From the NCBI GenBank assembly GCA_030620095.1, contig JAUTXW010002101.1:1-64000 (forward strand): a DNA stretch of 64,000 bases. Direction: 5' to 3'. The stretch is from Kuschelorhynchus macadamiae. Lineage: Eukaryota > Arthropoda > Insecta > Coleoptera > Curculionidae. The position numbers and the translations under genes were made by a program. A model generated the notes under the pieces. That model was not told the origin of the DNA. It saw nothing but the letters and a program-made list of their open reading frames with translations, and did no database searches. Positions within the stretch are counted from its first letter, which is position 1; each line of letters begins with the position of its first letter. This document shows, piece after piece, positions 19,195-30,959 of this stretch.

Positions 19195-21880
19195 ATGCGG
19201 GTTGTACAATAGTGCGAGCGGTATAGATTCAGAACCCGTAAATACGAGGTTTTTGTCAAAATCTATTGGTTGCTGCAAGAAGTTTCCAGGTAAAACAGCA
19301 CTTTGCAAGAAGGGTGATATTGAACACTGGCTTGGTGAACTGGCAGAAGAAATGTTTGAAAGGTTGGAGAAGGATTTGGAAGAAAATAATCGAAAAGGGA
19401 GGCAGATGGTGGTTAGCTTTGCCCAATATATTGAAGATGAAGAAGTACATCAATCAAAATCTCACCCTTTAAGTTCGTATGAACAAAAAAGGATATTTGA
19501 TAATGCTTTTAAAATAGTGGAGAAAAATTGTTTGAAAGAGGATGGGACTTACCGTGTGACATTTTTAGGTAGGACGTTTATTAATAAATCTTGTTAGGAA
19601 AAGTAATTTTCATTTGATTGTAGTAATGGTAAAATTTAATGATTTTTAACACGCAGGAGTGATGAAAATAAAACAAGTGTAGAGTGATAATAAAAATCAG
19701 TCTGGGATGTTTATATTTTTTAACTATGTGCTACAGCGTATGATTTTTATAATAGATCATTCGATTTATAAAAAAAAAATAGCAAATTATTTTCCAAAAA
19801 TTTGCCCTTTTCTACTTTGGTGTATAAGTCTTTTTTAATAAAAATATTTATTATTGGTATTACATAGAAGAGTTATAGCTAAAAATATGAAAAACGAATA
19901 AGAGTGTGGCATGTTTTTATTATGGGGCAAAAATATATAAGAAAATGTTTATATTTGCTAATAATATCACAATATTAAAATTGAGTCTTTTAGTATGTTT
20001 AGTCTGGCACATTTATCTGAGACTTTGTAAGCAGGTACTCGCAATGTAATAGCAATACTAAAAAAAAAACGGTTTTTCGAGAGAAGTGGACTCTATTGAT
20101 AATTAATATCATAAATTTAGAAAATTTATATAAATTTCAAGTTTGTTCATTAATTTATTCGATCATTTTAAAAGAAAATATAATCTATGTAGTACATACC
20201 TGCTTCTAAATCTACTGGCCTTATGAAGGTCAGGAATTTATGCATTCGTTGATATGCTTTTTTATATCAAAACAAGAAAAAAAACCCTAACCTGGGCTAC
20301 TCAAAAACGCAATGGGCTACTCAAAAACGCAATCCGATAATTAAAACATTATTTATGAAAGTTACAAAAAAAGAACCAACACACAGGGATTGAACCGCAG
20401 CCGTCTGACTGACTGGCAGCCATTTAACCAAAATACCAAGGTGGCTTGTCTGCAAATAAACACACTCTGTTTATATTCCATCTAACTAAATTAATACAGC
20501 GATTCGTGACTAATAAGAGCCTTGACATTCACAAGTCCAATGTGTTTCAAAATTAAGCAGGCAGGAATGTACTTAAAATGACATTGTTTACATATTTAAC
20601 TTTAAACATTTTGGGTTTGTTTGCTCTCTTGAGGCATCCTGGGCAGACTATATACAAAAATTGCCGCAGTAATAATAATAAACATTTGAAAGTATCCATC
20701 AATGCTTGTTAAGATAATTTGTGTTTTTTTTTTAGGTATCAGTGTTGGAAATTTTCAGGATGTTAAGAAAGTTAAGGAAATAACTTCTTTTTTCAGAAAT
20801 ATGAGGCAGATTGCTAGCAAAGAAAAATCATTCAATAACAATTTGGATGAAGAAAAGGTATCTGAAAATAATAGTTTGATCAGTGTACAAGAAAATAATA
20901 AAATCAAGCTTTTATCTGAACAATGTAATAGTAGTAAAACTGTTGATCTTATAGAAGAAACAAGCGATGATTCGATATATTCACGTACAACTGAAGAAGA
21001 TGATATTGAGTTAGATGAAGATTTAGTTTTTTATGAAGAAGTTAATCCTAATTCTATAGTAAATCAAAATTTTATTATGAATAAGGGTCAAGCTATTGAA
21101 ATTGATAGAGATTCTGATATTTCACATGATTCAATAAGTCACGAGATAAATTATGATACCAAAAAAGATTTCACAAATGAGGATAAAAATGTTGGTCCTG
21201 TAAATTCATTTTTTAGTAGATATTTTTGTGACAATAATGATAAAATTTCTACCCCTCCAAAAAATCTGGGCCATAGTGACCAAAATGATTCGATAGAAGG
21301 TATAAATAACAACAGCAATCATTCAGAAACTGAATTAAACGAGAATGATCAAGAAATTAATAGTACATCAGATGATGCCAATAAAACCAATATGCACTTT
21401 CCTGTTCCAAAAGAAACAGACCAAACAACTGATAATAGTTGTCCCCATTGTGGAAAAATAATTAAATGCTTAGATTATCAATCACATTTGGATTATCATT
21501 TTGCGTTAAATATTGTGAAAAATGAAGCACATTTATATAAAAACGATAATCAAGCAGTAAATGTGAATCAGAAATGTTCTACACCCATAAAAAGTGGTAA
21601 AAAGAAAAAAAGGAAAGAATTCTCTAGTGGTTCGTCTAAACACATTGGCGACTATTTTAAAAACACTCCCTTAGCTGACAAAGGACAAGCATGGGACAAA
21701 TGTGGAGAATGCAGTAAACAAGTAGATTTAAGTGAATGGAGTGTTCACATGGATTATCATGCTGCTAAGAAATTGCATATGGAATTAAATGTTAGTCAGA
21801 CCAAATCAGTTAAACAAAATTTAGGAAAAAACAAAATTAAAGGCCAGAAAAATATAATGGGTTTTTTAAAATCGTCTTAA
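19195..21880 (+). CDS. POLH: DNA polymerase eta, last two exons (5' part not found)
   Basis: Y-family polymerase that copies past UV-damaged DNA. The exon ending at 19568 (start near 19195, acceptor uncertain) encodes the thumb/little-finger region: SGIDSEPVNTR, SIGCCKKFPGKTAL, WLGELAEEM, LEKDLEENNRKG. Its donor G|GTAGG joins the acceptor TTTTAG|GT at 20735/20736, giving the conserved FLGISVGNF across the junction. The last exon (20736-21880) encodes a Ser/Asn-rich linker and two UBZ ubiquitin-binding fingers (CPHCGKII..HLDYHFA and CGECSKQV..HMDYHAA). It ends in a PIP-like QKNIMGFL for PCNA binding. The N-terminal catalytic exons are not visible between the Polinton and 19.2 kb. They lie further left or the copy is partial. 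Both seen exons are uninterrupted. Confidence 0.88.
20366..20445 (-). ncRNA. tRNA-derived SINE or tRNA-like remnant with pol III promoter
   Basis: On the minus strand an A box (TGGTTAAATGG, 20430-20420) and a B box (GGTTCAATCCC, 20396-20386) both match the pol III consensus at tRNA-like spacing. A T7 terminator (20372-20366) follows. The sequence does not fold into a full cloverleaf by eye, so a SINE head is more likely than a tRNA gene. It lies in the pol eta intron, antisense. Confidence 0.45.
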
Positions 21881-22090
21881 AAATTGTAGTTTTCAATATT
21901 AATATAACAAACTGTGATACTTTTTTTTATCTGAATATATATTATTATGATTCAAACATTTTGTAAGATTGTTTGTACAGTTATATTTTAACATCTACCT
22001 ACAAGTTTATTATACAAGAGATAGAAAACAATTTTGGATATGAAATTAAGACTAAGAAAAACAGTCACATTACATCAAAAACACTTTTAT

Positions 22091-22409
22091 TTAGTAGAAT
22101 TTCATATTCTGCCTAAGATTATACATTTTATCAATGATGCCTGTATGCACAGTTTTTTTTGCAGTAAAGTTATTGTTACATTTTAAATTGTCTGTAATGT
22201 CTCGAAAATGGTTAAAATCGGGTATCAATCCTAAATATGTAGATTCTGATAGTTTCAGCAACTCTACAGGGTTATTTCTCTCGTGATAACGATAAGCGAG
22301 AGAAAGAAAAACGGGGAAATTTAATTTAAAATTTAGAGGTACAACATTTATAAATACCCTTCCATAAATGTTTGTATTTTTATAGATTAAAATATAAAAA
22401 AATTGAAAA
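22091..22409 (-). CDS. 3'-terminal exon of an unidentified gene
   Basis: A frame open for about 106 codons on the minus strand, ending in a stop at 22093-22091 that overlaps an AATAAA polyadenylation signal. The translation looks protein-like (LSLAYRYHERNNPVELL, TYLGLIPDFNHFRDI, VHTGIIDKMYNLRQNMK), but I do not recognise the family. There is no good ATG, so it is probably a last exon. The 5' boundary is unclear; possible acceptors lie near 22295 and 22240. It is convergent with the pol eta gene, with about 210 bases between the stop codons. Chance is not excluded. Confidence 0.4.
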
Positions 22410-22719
22410 AGTTAAAAAACATTAAATTTACAAAACAAACTTGCTAGACAAAGACTTCAATATAGACAGGCTTTTCATGTCAAAGCCTCAAACATCAACG
22501 ATTTGTTTGGAGGTTACTACTATTACTGTCATTTTACATTATTCGTATTTCAAACAAACAAAAGTACACTTAAGGTAGAACTGAACGCAAAAAGTGAAAA
22601 ACCAGCGACAAGGTCTAGTCGAGTCGAAAGTAAGATGAAAAGGTACCTAGGCATTAAAAACCTTCCTGCACGTCCGACCTCAGAAAAATGTGTTATGTAT
22701 AGGTAATTTAAATTACATT

Positions 22720-23459
22720 TCGGTTAAAAATGGGTTCAAAAGGGTTCACGCGCTGCAGAAATACAAAGACGTGAGTATGATTTACCATTTCAAATTTTGC
22801 AGTTACGTAGACAAAGGATCAATGTAAGGCGGTAAAGAGTCATTTTGTAGAAAAAAAAATTATATGCGAAGGCATGTGCGTCAAAAAGTGGTCAAAAAAT
22901 GGTCGAAAATGGATAAATCTACTTTTATTTTATAATTCTAGATTTGATTTTTTCATAAAAATTCGCATTTAGCGCTCAACTATACATATTTCCCTATTAA
23001 AGTCACATTGAAGCTAATAAATATCTCTTATAGTTTTAACATAATATTGCAGCGGCGGAAGGCTTTCAAATGATTCATATTACTGCGTGCAGTTCCCCCT
23101 TAATTGCCGCAGGAAAATTGTTACAATTTTGTAGACAAAGCGATATTTTCGTTAAAACAAAAACAAAATAATGAAAAAACGAAATATTAATCAAAAGAAA
23201 AATCATATTTTTATAAATTGTAAATATAACATACGTTAGGACATAACATTTGTGTATTTAAAAAGTCTTGTGCCATTCAATCCTCAAGTCAGTCCTTTTA
23301 GGACGCTACTTTTGTTGTGTTTTGTGTTGCTGGTAAGTACTGTTATTTGTATAAATATTTTTTTATATTTATATATACGTCCAAAATGAATGTGGACTTT
23401 TTTGACTATTTAATCCACGAAATTTTGATTTGATTTGTATGAAAATTAATGATACGAAT
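22720..23459. other. AT-rich spacer
   Basis: No gene or recognised element. Confidence 0.4.
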
Positions 23460-24250
23460 AGAGAAGTGTGACCCAGTTTAGTTCGGTACATAGTCCTTTA
23501 GTAACACATATTTTTTTATTGATCGCCATTTTGTCTTGGATTCCTACCAAAATTTTATAAGTTTCTGCCTATGCAACACTTTTTTTGTGCTTAATTTAAA
23601 ATAAATTAAATACGTAGTTTTTACAGTGATACATCGCAATTTTGTTCCGTTACGTTAAATTCGTACCAGTTTATTTCTATATCACATTTAATTTTTCTGC
23701 AAAAGTCGATAGAATAAGATTTTTCAAACATTTTATTTGGTCAACATTTTGTTTCGCCATCTTGAATTCATACCACAAATTTATCAGTTTATCTCTATAT
23801 CACACTGAATGCTTGCACAAAATTTGAAGTCAATCTATTAAGTAGTATTTTCGGGCTGATTTTTCTAAATATCTTATTAGGACGCCATTTTATTTTGCTA
23901 TCTTGGATTCATACCAGAATGTTATCAGTCCATTCCTAAATAACACTTGATTTTTGTTTAAAATTTGAGGTAAATTGGATGAGTATTTTAATTAATAATT
24001 TTTTAACGTTTTATTAGGCCTCTATCATGTTGCGCCATATTGGATTTTTACCAAAATTTGAAGTCGATCGGGTAAGTAATTTTTCAGCTATACCGCGAAA
24101 TGGCAGACAGACAGACAGGAATTGATAAAACATAAAATGTTACTAGTTAATTTCTACATAGTACTTGATTTTTGTGAAAAAGTTGAGCGAAATTATATGA
24201 TCCGACAGATAGACAGACAAACCGACGGAAATGAGAAAACATGTTACTAG
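23460..24250 (+). repeat. dispersed complex repeat family A (plus orientation)
   Basis: Degenerate subunits of roughly 120-140 bases, each with GCCATTTTGTTTTGCCAT, then TACCAAAATTTTA, then AAAATTTGAAGTCAAT. It ends with a (GACA)n stretch and ACTAGGGAAGTAAAA. The same family occurs at 24690, 50880-52140, 53540-53800 and 54985-55990. No coding capacity. Confidence 0.7.
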
Positions 24251-24689
24251 GGAAGTAAAAAAGAAGTTGATGTTGATTTCAAAACAAATAACAGCCTGTA
24301 TATCTTCAAACTACCCTAAAAAAATTGTACAATTTAAAGACATTTTTGAAATTAAACTTTTCTCTATATCTATAAAAATACGGATATGCATTTATAATCA
24401 AAAACTTTGTGGGTATGGCTTTCTACAGGGAGTCCCAGAGCAAAAAAGCTTTAGGGAAGAGGTCAACAACATCGATCTTTTAAAGCAACGTGTTGTCCAT
24501 AATTTAACACTTCAAAAATGTATACCAATTCAATTTTAAGTTAATACGGGCCCAATGCGCTGAAATCAAGATTACAACTGTCAACTGTCAAAATGTTGCC
24601 ACTGAAACTCGAGAAGTCCATTTAGATCTTTTGCGTTTACCGAAAAAGGTGTTTCCCTGTTTCCATTCGTGCAACTACTTAAGTGATTT

Positions 24690-24880
24690 ACTTTAAATAT
24701 TGCTCGAAAATCAAGTGTAATAAAGGGATGAAACATACGGACAAACAAAATGGCAGCATAATGAAATCTTGTAAAAAGCAGCATCAAAACACTTAAATAC
24801 TGCACAAAAGTCAAGTGCAACACAATAATAAACGTGTACATTTTGTCGCGAATTCATTATGGCGGAACAAGATATCAGTA
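24690..24880 (-). repeat. family A repeat fragment (inverted)
   Basis: Reverse-oriented family A subunits (AAAATGGCAGC.., ATGGCGGAACAAGAT), head to head with the preceding block. Confidence 0.55.
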
Positions 24881-25260
24881 GTAAAATAATGCTATACTCT
24901 CAGTTCTAATGTTTCTAAATCCGGATGTAATGTGTACACATACATAGGATATCCTCAGATAAAAACTTAAGAATTTAGCTTTCAACCCGTTTAAGTTTAA
25001 TGTTTTATAGTGTAATTTTCTCAAACTCTTTTGTTAATTGTATTTACTTTTTTGTTGTTAATATTTTAATGTGCGGTAAAGTGTAACATATTTATATATA
25101 TTTTACTTTTTTGATTTGTGTAGATACAGTATGTATATTGATTTTGATTAGTACTACACTGGCACTTAGTATAAAATCACAATATAGAATTACTTTTGAA
25201 CTATTCCATTTTGGATATCGCCTTATTGCTTTAAAATTATGTTGATGTAGAGGACGTCAA

Positions 25261-25262
<2 letters not shown>

Positions 25263-25345
<83 letters not shown>
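25263..25345 (+). repeat. (TA)n microsatellite
   Basis: Pure TA run of about 83 bases. Confidence 0.9.
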
Positions 25346-25348
<3 letters not shown>

Positions 25349-25566
25349 AAACAGTTCCAAATGGTTCTTTTGATACATTAAGTTTACCCATAAGATTTCA
25401 TTGTCGAGGACTTTCTGTTTGTTACAGGATTCTCAGTGAACTTTAATTAGAAGTGCTGTTATCCCGAGGACGTGATATTATCCAGGATAGCCGAATGTTG
25501 CTTTCAATTCAGTCTCCCTGCATAATAATATAGCCATGACAGAAGAATGCCACTTTGTATTCTTAA

Positions 25567-25868
25567 TCTTTAAGTCTAGACATTAAAGTTTATAAATCTC
25601 GGGATATGTTATGGTTTTATATTACTGCTAACAGTTTTGTTTGTATTTGGTGTGGCTTCGGATACGGCAATAAGCTTTTATGTGGAAGATAGAAAAAATG
25701 TTAGTTATAATCACTAATCAGACTTTCGGAGTAATTATTTTAAAATTGTATTTTCGTCTAAAATATACGTGCTTTTAAGTGAAGTAAAATCGTGGATTTG
25801 ATTTAGCAAAATCAAATCAGGAAATGACAGAAAATGTTTCAGTTCAACTGGCAAACATGCTACGGCAT
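25567..25868 (+). repeat. duplicated 300-bp segment, copy 1
   Basis: Over 90% similar by eye to 29548-29848 (GGGATATGTTATGGTTTTA.. to GGCATTTAGACTCT). In this copy it runs straight into a LINE tail. Confidence 0.75.
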
Positions 25869-26205
25869 TTAGACTCTAAAACTAAACAGAGGCCAACTTA
25901 GAACCACTACCGGGGTTCTAACTGGACACTGGCTGGTGAAATATTACCTGCATAAGATTGAATCTGGCAACGATCTATACTGTAGGTTTTGTGCTGAGGT
26001 AGATGGAACTACCAAGCATCTGGCGTGTCGATGTGACGCTTTGGTCAGCGCCAGACTGCTTTGCTTGCGGGACGTGCTCGACTTGAAAGGGTCTTTTCCT
26101 TTCTAAAGAGGAGTGGGCGCCTGGCCTGACAAGGCTACTTGGGAGGATAGCACAATCGGCCCCAGTGAGCTTAATTGCTATCTATGTTTATATCTAAGTA
26201 GAACC
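25867..26205 (+). pseudogene. LINE 3' end, 5'-truncated copy
   Basis: Nearly identical to 31415-31745. It encodes the remains of the region after RNase H in Jockey/I-type LINEs (HYRGSNWTLAGE-type reading; TGHWLVKYY in another frame) with a Cys-rich motif. Several stops. Confidence 0.65.
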
Positions 26206-26302
26206 CAGTAGCAAGCAAATACGGCATACCCACTATTCACGCATTAAAAAATATATACACAAAGTCTAGGTCTCAGTCGCAAATAAGTTTATAAATTAAG
26301 AA

Positions 26303-26342
26303 TAGGTTACATGTTTCGCCCTAACGGGCATCATCAGACCTA
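26303..26342 (-). ncRNA. hammerhead-ribozyme-like motif, best-paired copy
   Basis: Minus strand. Stem I is TAGGT/ACCTA (5 pairs). The core CTGATGA is perfect, followed by one unpaired T. Stem II is GCCC/GGGC with loop GTTA, then GAAA. Stem III is the palindrome ACATGT, then A as the cleavage-site nucleotide. Every element of a type I hammerhead is present apart from the extra T before stem II. The palindromic stem III suggests dimer activity. It lies about 2 kb beyond a Penelope fragment of the same strand. Confidence 0.6.
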
Positions 26343-26745
26343 AAATGAATATACATTACAACGGAAAATATAATTAAATTATATATAACTTTACCATAAA
26401 CAAAACACATTTTACAAAGTATATAAAACAAACATAACCAAACAAAAAAACAATAAAATACGGAACAAGGCTACGCTTGAATGATCAATCAAAGACATCG
26501 AGGTAAATTTATTTGATGAGAGGTGATAGATCAAAATGAAAAAAAGAAGAAATTATTCAGGATGAGCTTGACTAACCGTCGTAAAGTACATGCTTCATTA
26601 ATAAAAAGAAGAAGAATTGGTGAAAATGACAGAAAAACCTTGGTCACCGATCAGCTGTTTTTGATGGGCGTAGGACGAACAATCGAATTTTTGCACTGTA
26701 GTATATGGGACTTTTGTTACTTATTTTAATTTTTTTTACGTTAAA

Positions 26746-26880
26746 ATGCCTTCTTTTTGCTATATTGCAAATTGTAGAAGTAGAGGAACGAAAGAAAATG
26801 TTACTTTTATGTTTAAGTTTCAAAAATTTTCAATTTTAGATATGAAAAACGATAGAATGAACTTTCGTCGATGTGGCTGA
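26746..26880 (+). pseudogene. THAP-domain fragment
   Basis: ATG-started frame of about 44 codons with the THAP N-terminal pattern MPSFCYIANCRSRG and a following FMFKF. It ends in a stop before the invariant Trp and the C-x2-H pair. THAP domains are found in P-like transposons and host DNA-binding proteins. Probably a relic. Confidence 0.45.
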
Positions 26881-27430
26881 AGTGGATTATTGCAATAAGA
26901 GAATTTAAGTACTACTAAATTAAATTAGGCCAAGTGTGTGCAAAACATTTCATATTAATCATTTATTAAAAAACTAAAAGTAATCTAGTTAGTATTATTA
27001 TGATTCTCAATCGAGACTAGGATCAAAGATATCTCTAATCGTTGTTTGAAAAAGTTATATTACATTTTGTCTACATATTTCGATGCTGTATCATTTTTTT
27101 ACGTTTTAGGGAACTTAAATATATAATTATCAATATTTGTATGTACCATCTTGAACGAGATTTTTTAAATAATTTTTACCTTTATGCAACTAATTTTTTT
27201 TTGTTTGGGAAATAGAGGTAATCCTACTTAAAAAACTCATAGTTCTTAAATTCATTATAGGAGTAATACATATTTTTTTACATTTTTTCTTAAACTTAAC
27301 GAATTCGTCATATGTGGAATTTTATTACAAACTCTAGGAACTAAATAACGTATGCATTTTATATTGATATTATCCTAGCAAGAGGGTAACAGTTTTTACA
27401 AATTTTTATTTTATGTATAAATGAAGCTAC
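26881..27430. other. AT-rich spacer
   Basis: Nothing recognisable. Confidence 0.4.
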
Positions 27431-27444
27431 GATAACCATATACA

Positions 27445-27590
27445 GGCAAACAAAAATCTTTTTTGGCTTTTTCGCAACTGAATAAAAATATTTAACTTTA
27501 AATTAATTGAAGCAAATATTTGCTTCAATTAATTTAAAGTTAAATATTTTTATTCAGTTGTGAAAAAGCCAAAAAAGATTTTTGTTTGTC
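27445..27590. repeat. near-perfect 146-bp palindrome
   Basis: The two 73-base arms meet at 27517/27518 (AGCAAAT|ATTTGCT) with two mismatches and no spacer. A 13-base direct repeat, AACCATATACAGG, lies at 27434-27446 and again at 27627-27639, as if the palindrome and a 36-base tail had been inserted with a target duplication. No coding content. Confidence 0.85.
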
Positions 27591-27985
27591 AATCTAAACG
27601 CAACAAATAATCTGAACACGTTTAAAAACCATATACAGGGTTACTACTAACTTAATACTAATATTTGCCAAAAGTGTCTCTCGGCAAAACCTATGAGTGA
27701 ATAAAGAAAGACTTTGTTATACATTCATGATGAAATGGAAGTTCTTAAATTATGGAGGGTGAAAATTCCAGACTCAGAAGTACAAGTACAAGGTATGATA
27801 AAGCAAGGATGCTCTTTTCAAAATTTTGAGTTTCTCGATAACTTCTCAAAAAAATATAAGACAGGAACAAAATATAACATGGTATAATCCTGTCCTAGAG
27901 TGCAAGTATATGATTACATTTTTTCTAGACATAAGTAAGTTGAAATCTAGTAAAGGGTAAAGGTTCCATTATGCTGAAAACAATT

Positions 27986-28011
27986 TGAGTTCCTTTACAC
28001 TGGTCATCAGG
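27986..28011 (-). ncRNA. degenerate hammerhead-like motif downstream of Penelope ORF
   Basis: Minus strand CCTGATGACC..., short CC/GG stem II, then GGAAC where GAAAC is expected. It lies about 0.5 kb 3' of the GIY-YIG region, the position expected in Penelope elements. Weak. Confidence 0.3.
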
Positions 28012-28495
28012 TTTATTGTAAAGACAACTTTTTATATTTTTTCACTCTGACCTACATGATAATTTATTTAAATAAAAACATGTTTGTTTTATTGATATAT
28101 GTTTTATTTATAAAAAAATATGTGCTGGATGCAGTAGAAAATATTAATTACACAGATTGAACTAAGTTTAACTTGGATATACATAATTTAAATTGAACAA
28201 CTACATAACTAACAATGCCCATATTTGCCACTGGGGAAAAGTCTTTTGGATCTACACTACACTACAAAAGGATCTAATTTTTAATTATAAAAATATTTTG
28301 TTTGCACCGCTCGGCGACTTCGGCGTTCTCATTTCGAAGCTTCAAAAAGTATTCACTTCTCACAACTAAGTTTAAAGTAATCTCACAATTGTAAAAAATG
28401 GTCCTGCACACAAAAATGTACAAAATATATATAAAAATACTTGAAATTTCCTCTTAAATTATCACGGACTCAAATGGAAGAAAACAATGTTTGTC

Positions 28496-29530
28496 CTACG
28501 CCAGCCACATTTCCATCTTTTCGAAAAGATCCAACTTCTTACCTTTATGGCATTCCTGAATTATATTTACATGTCCAGATATGGAAAAACGATGTTTTGA
28601 GGATAACAAATGATTCGCAAAGGCAGATTTTGTATTAGAAATATCTGTATTTTGATGTTTTGTAACCAAGCTGAGATGTTCCTGGATCCTTGTCGAAATT
28701 TTTCTACCCGTTTGTCCCACGTAAACAGTAGGACACTCTCCACAATGAAGGGAATAAACTCCAGGTTTCTCAAGACTATCCTTTTTGTCTTTGATTCTAA
28801 CTATGTGTTGATTTAAACTATTGTTTGTTTTAAATGATATGGAGATATTAAATGACTTAAAAAAAATTAGCTAAATGTAGAGATATATTTCCGAAGTATG
28901 TTAAAACTCTAAATTTGTTTGTATTAATTAGATTATTATGTATTGTTATAAGAGAGCTTGTGTTTGTTCATAAATTTATAAAAAAGTTTGTTGAATGTTT
29001 TCATTGGGAAACCATTGCTTAAAGCAATTTCCCTTATTATATCTAATTCTTTAGTAAGAGCAGCTTGGGATAGTGGTAATTTAAAAGTCTGTACAAAAAC
29101 GAATTAAAAGCTAAAATTTGTGAGAAAATGGTGAGTTAGATGTAAACTGAATGATATCAATACAGGAGGGTGTTCTATATACCTCAAAACTAATTTTGTT
29201 ATCATTTCTAAATAAAAGAAGGTTCAAAAAATGAAGTTTGCCATCAGTTTCACTCTCCATAGTGAAGAATATTTTTTTTTCATGCAAAGAATTGATAAAT
29301 TCTAAAAATTTTAATATTTCTTATTCACTACCTTTCCAAACAATACAAATATCATCCACGTATCTTTTATGGCTTATCAGATGTTCTGAAAACGAGCTAT
29401 ACATTATTTCCTTTTCTAAGTTGTTCATAAAAACACTCAAAAATGGTGAAAGACAAGAACCCATTGCCAAGCCAAAGCGTTGGCGAAAATATCTATTATT
29501 AAATTCAAAAAAAGTTTTGTTCTAGCACAG
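28496..29530 (-). pseudogene. Penelope-like element: RT core and GIY-YIG endonuclease, decayed
   Basis: Read from 29530 leftwards, the RT palm appears first: RYFRQRFGLAMGS and LSPFLSVFMNN, then KRYVDDICIVW with the catalytic YVDD, then SCIDIIQFTSNSPFSHKF. A stop follows the GSE after YVDD and others come later. Further on (28496-28773, other frames) is the endonuclease: PGVYSLHCGECPTVY, GQTGRKISTRIQEH, SAFANHLL. The order RT then GIY-YIG is diagnostic of Penelope-like elements. It is not the same family as the 15.7-16.4 kb copy, which has a different sequence in the shared region. Confidence 0.85.
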
Positions 29531-29547
29531 TTTTTATCATTAAGTCT

Positions 29548-29848
29548 TAGACATTAAAGTTGATATATCTTGGGATATGTTATGGTTTTATATTACTGCT
29601 GACAGTTTTGTTTGTATTTGGTGTAGCCTCGGGTACGTCAATAAGCTTTTATGAGGAAGATAGAAAATATGTTTTATAACTAATCAGACTTTCGGAGTAA
29701 TTATTTTAAAATTGTGTTTTCGTCTAAAATATATGTGCTTTTAAGTGAAGTAAAATCGTGGATTTGATTTAGCAAAAATTAAATCAGGAATTGACAGAAA
29801 AATGTTTTAGTTCAACTGGCAAACATGCTAAGGCATTTAGACTCTTTT
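29548..29848 (+). repeat. duplicated 300-bp segment, copy 2
   Basis: Copy of 25567-25868. The flank differs after GGCATTTAGACTCT. Confidence 0.75.
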
Positions 29849-30064
29849 GACATATGGTACTCCTTAGAAATATCTTTATCCGTTTGAGTAGAAAAAAATT
29901 CTCTCAGCTTCTACAGCCATCAAAATTCTCTCAGCTTCTACAACCATAGTAACAAGAACTTTTAACAATTTCATTGTGAAACAGTGTAAGCCAAAATACA
30001 AATATTTATTCTTGCAAAAAAATCTTCGTATTGAGCCCGCCTCTTATTTCTGGGATGTATGCTA

Positions 30065-30108
30065 GAACCCTGTAGCAAGCAAAGACGGCATACCCCTATT
30101 CAGACGCA
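30065..30108 (+). repeat. short duplicate of 26200-26243
   Basis: GAACCCTGTAGCAAGCAAA and the following CGGCATACCC recur at both sites. Together with the other pairs this shows local rearrangement. Confidence 0.6.
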
Positions 30109-30959
30109 ACATTGCCGGTAAATGTACAGCCCCGCATTTGGTAGAACACATGTGTTTGCTGCGACATGCTGTTGGATAGGTCGCGACGAAAACGTCACTT
30201 CGCAGTGCCGCAACGGCTGCTTGACGTATTATCTGTCGAAAAGGCGGATTTACGAAGAAACGAGGATAATATATTATGCATTGCTACAGAATAGCTAAAA
30301 TATGTTCTGTGTAAGCGCTGCCGTACTAAACAAAACTATGCAGATAAAAGTTAAAACTGGATTAAAATTATTATTTCTTGAAACTTGACCAGTGCTGCAT
30401 CTCTTATTAACAAACCACCACTGTTAAGAATTAATTAAATAGTAGATAAAATCGTGTTTTTGCTCATGGGAAGGTTCTAACAGTCACAAAAGAAACAATT
30501 GCAGCGACAGGTGCCACTCTTTGCGTGTTGCCAGTTTTTTGAAGTAAGGGTTATTTAATACTTAAATATGTTTTGTAACTTTCGGGTCCTTTGAACAAAA
30601 GCCTTAATTACTGAATTAATAATGATGTAACTAATGGTCTTGGATATTAAGATGTAAAAAATATTTATACTAATTGCGTAAATTACGACAAAATATGGTC
30701 AATCCTACAATTTTTTACGTAATTTCACGTGTTAAAATATTTGCCGTCATTTCCGTTTTACCCCATATACCTGAGATAAAACATGTATCTGTCTCAGAAA
30801 TGTATATAAAATGCCTACAACTAATACCTTATTTTATCTTCACAAACAATTTACAATCTATTCTCAAGGTATTTTTAGTAACGTGTCTGTTGATGACACC
30901 TACGTTTTGATGACTGCATAAAATCCGCAAAACAACAATTTCAGTAGAACAAATAGGTT

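Noticed and set aside
24581..24841. Minus-strand 86-codon frame
   Set aside because: It lies within family A repeat DNA and has no recognisable domain.
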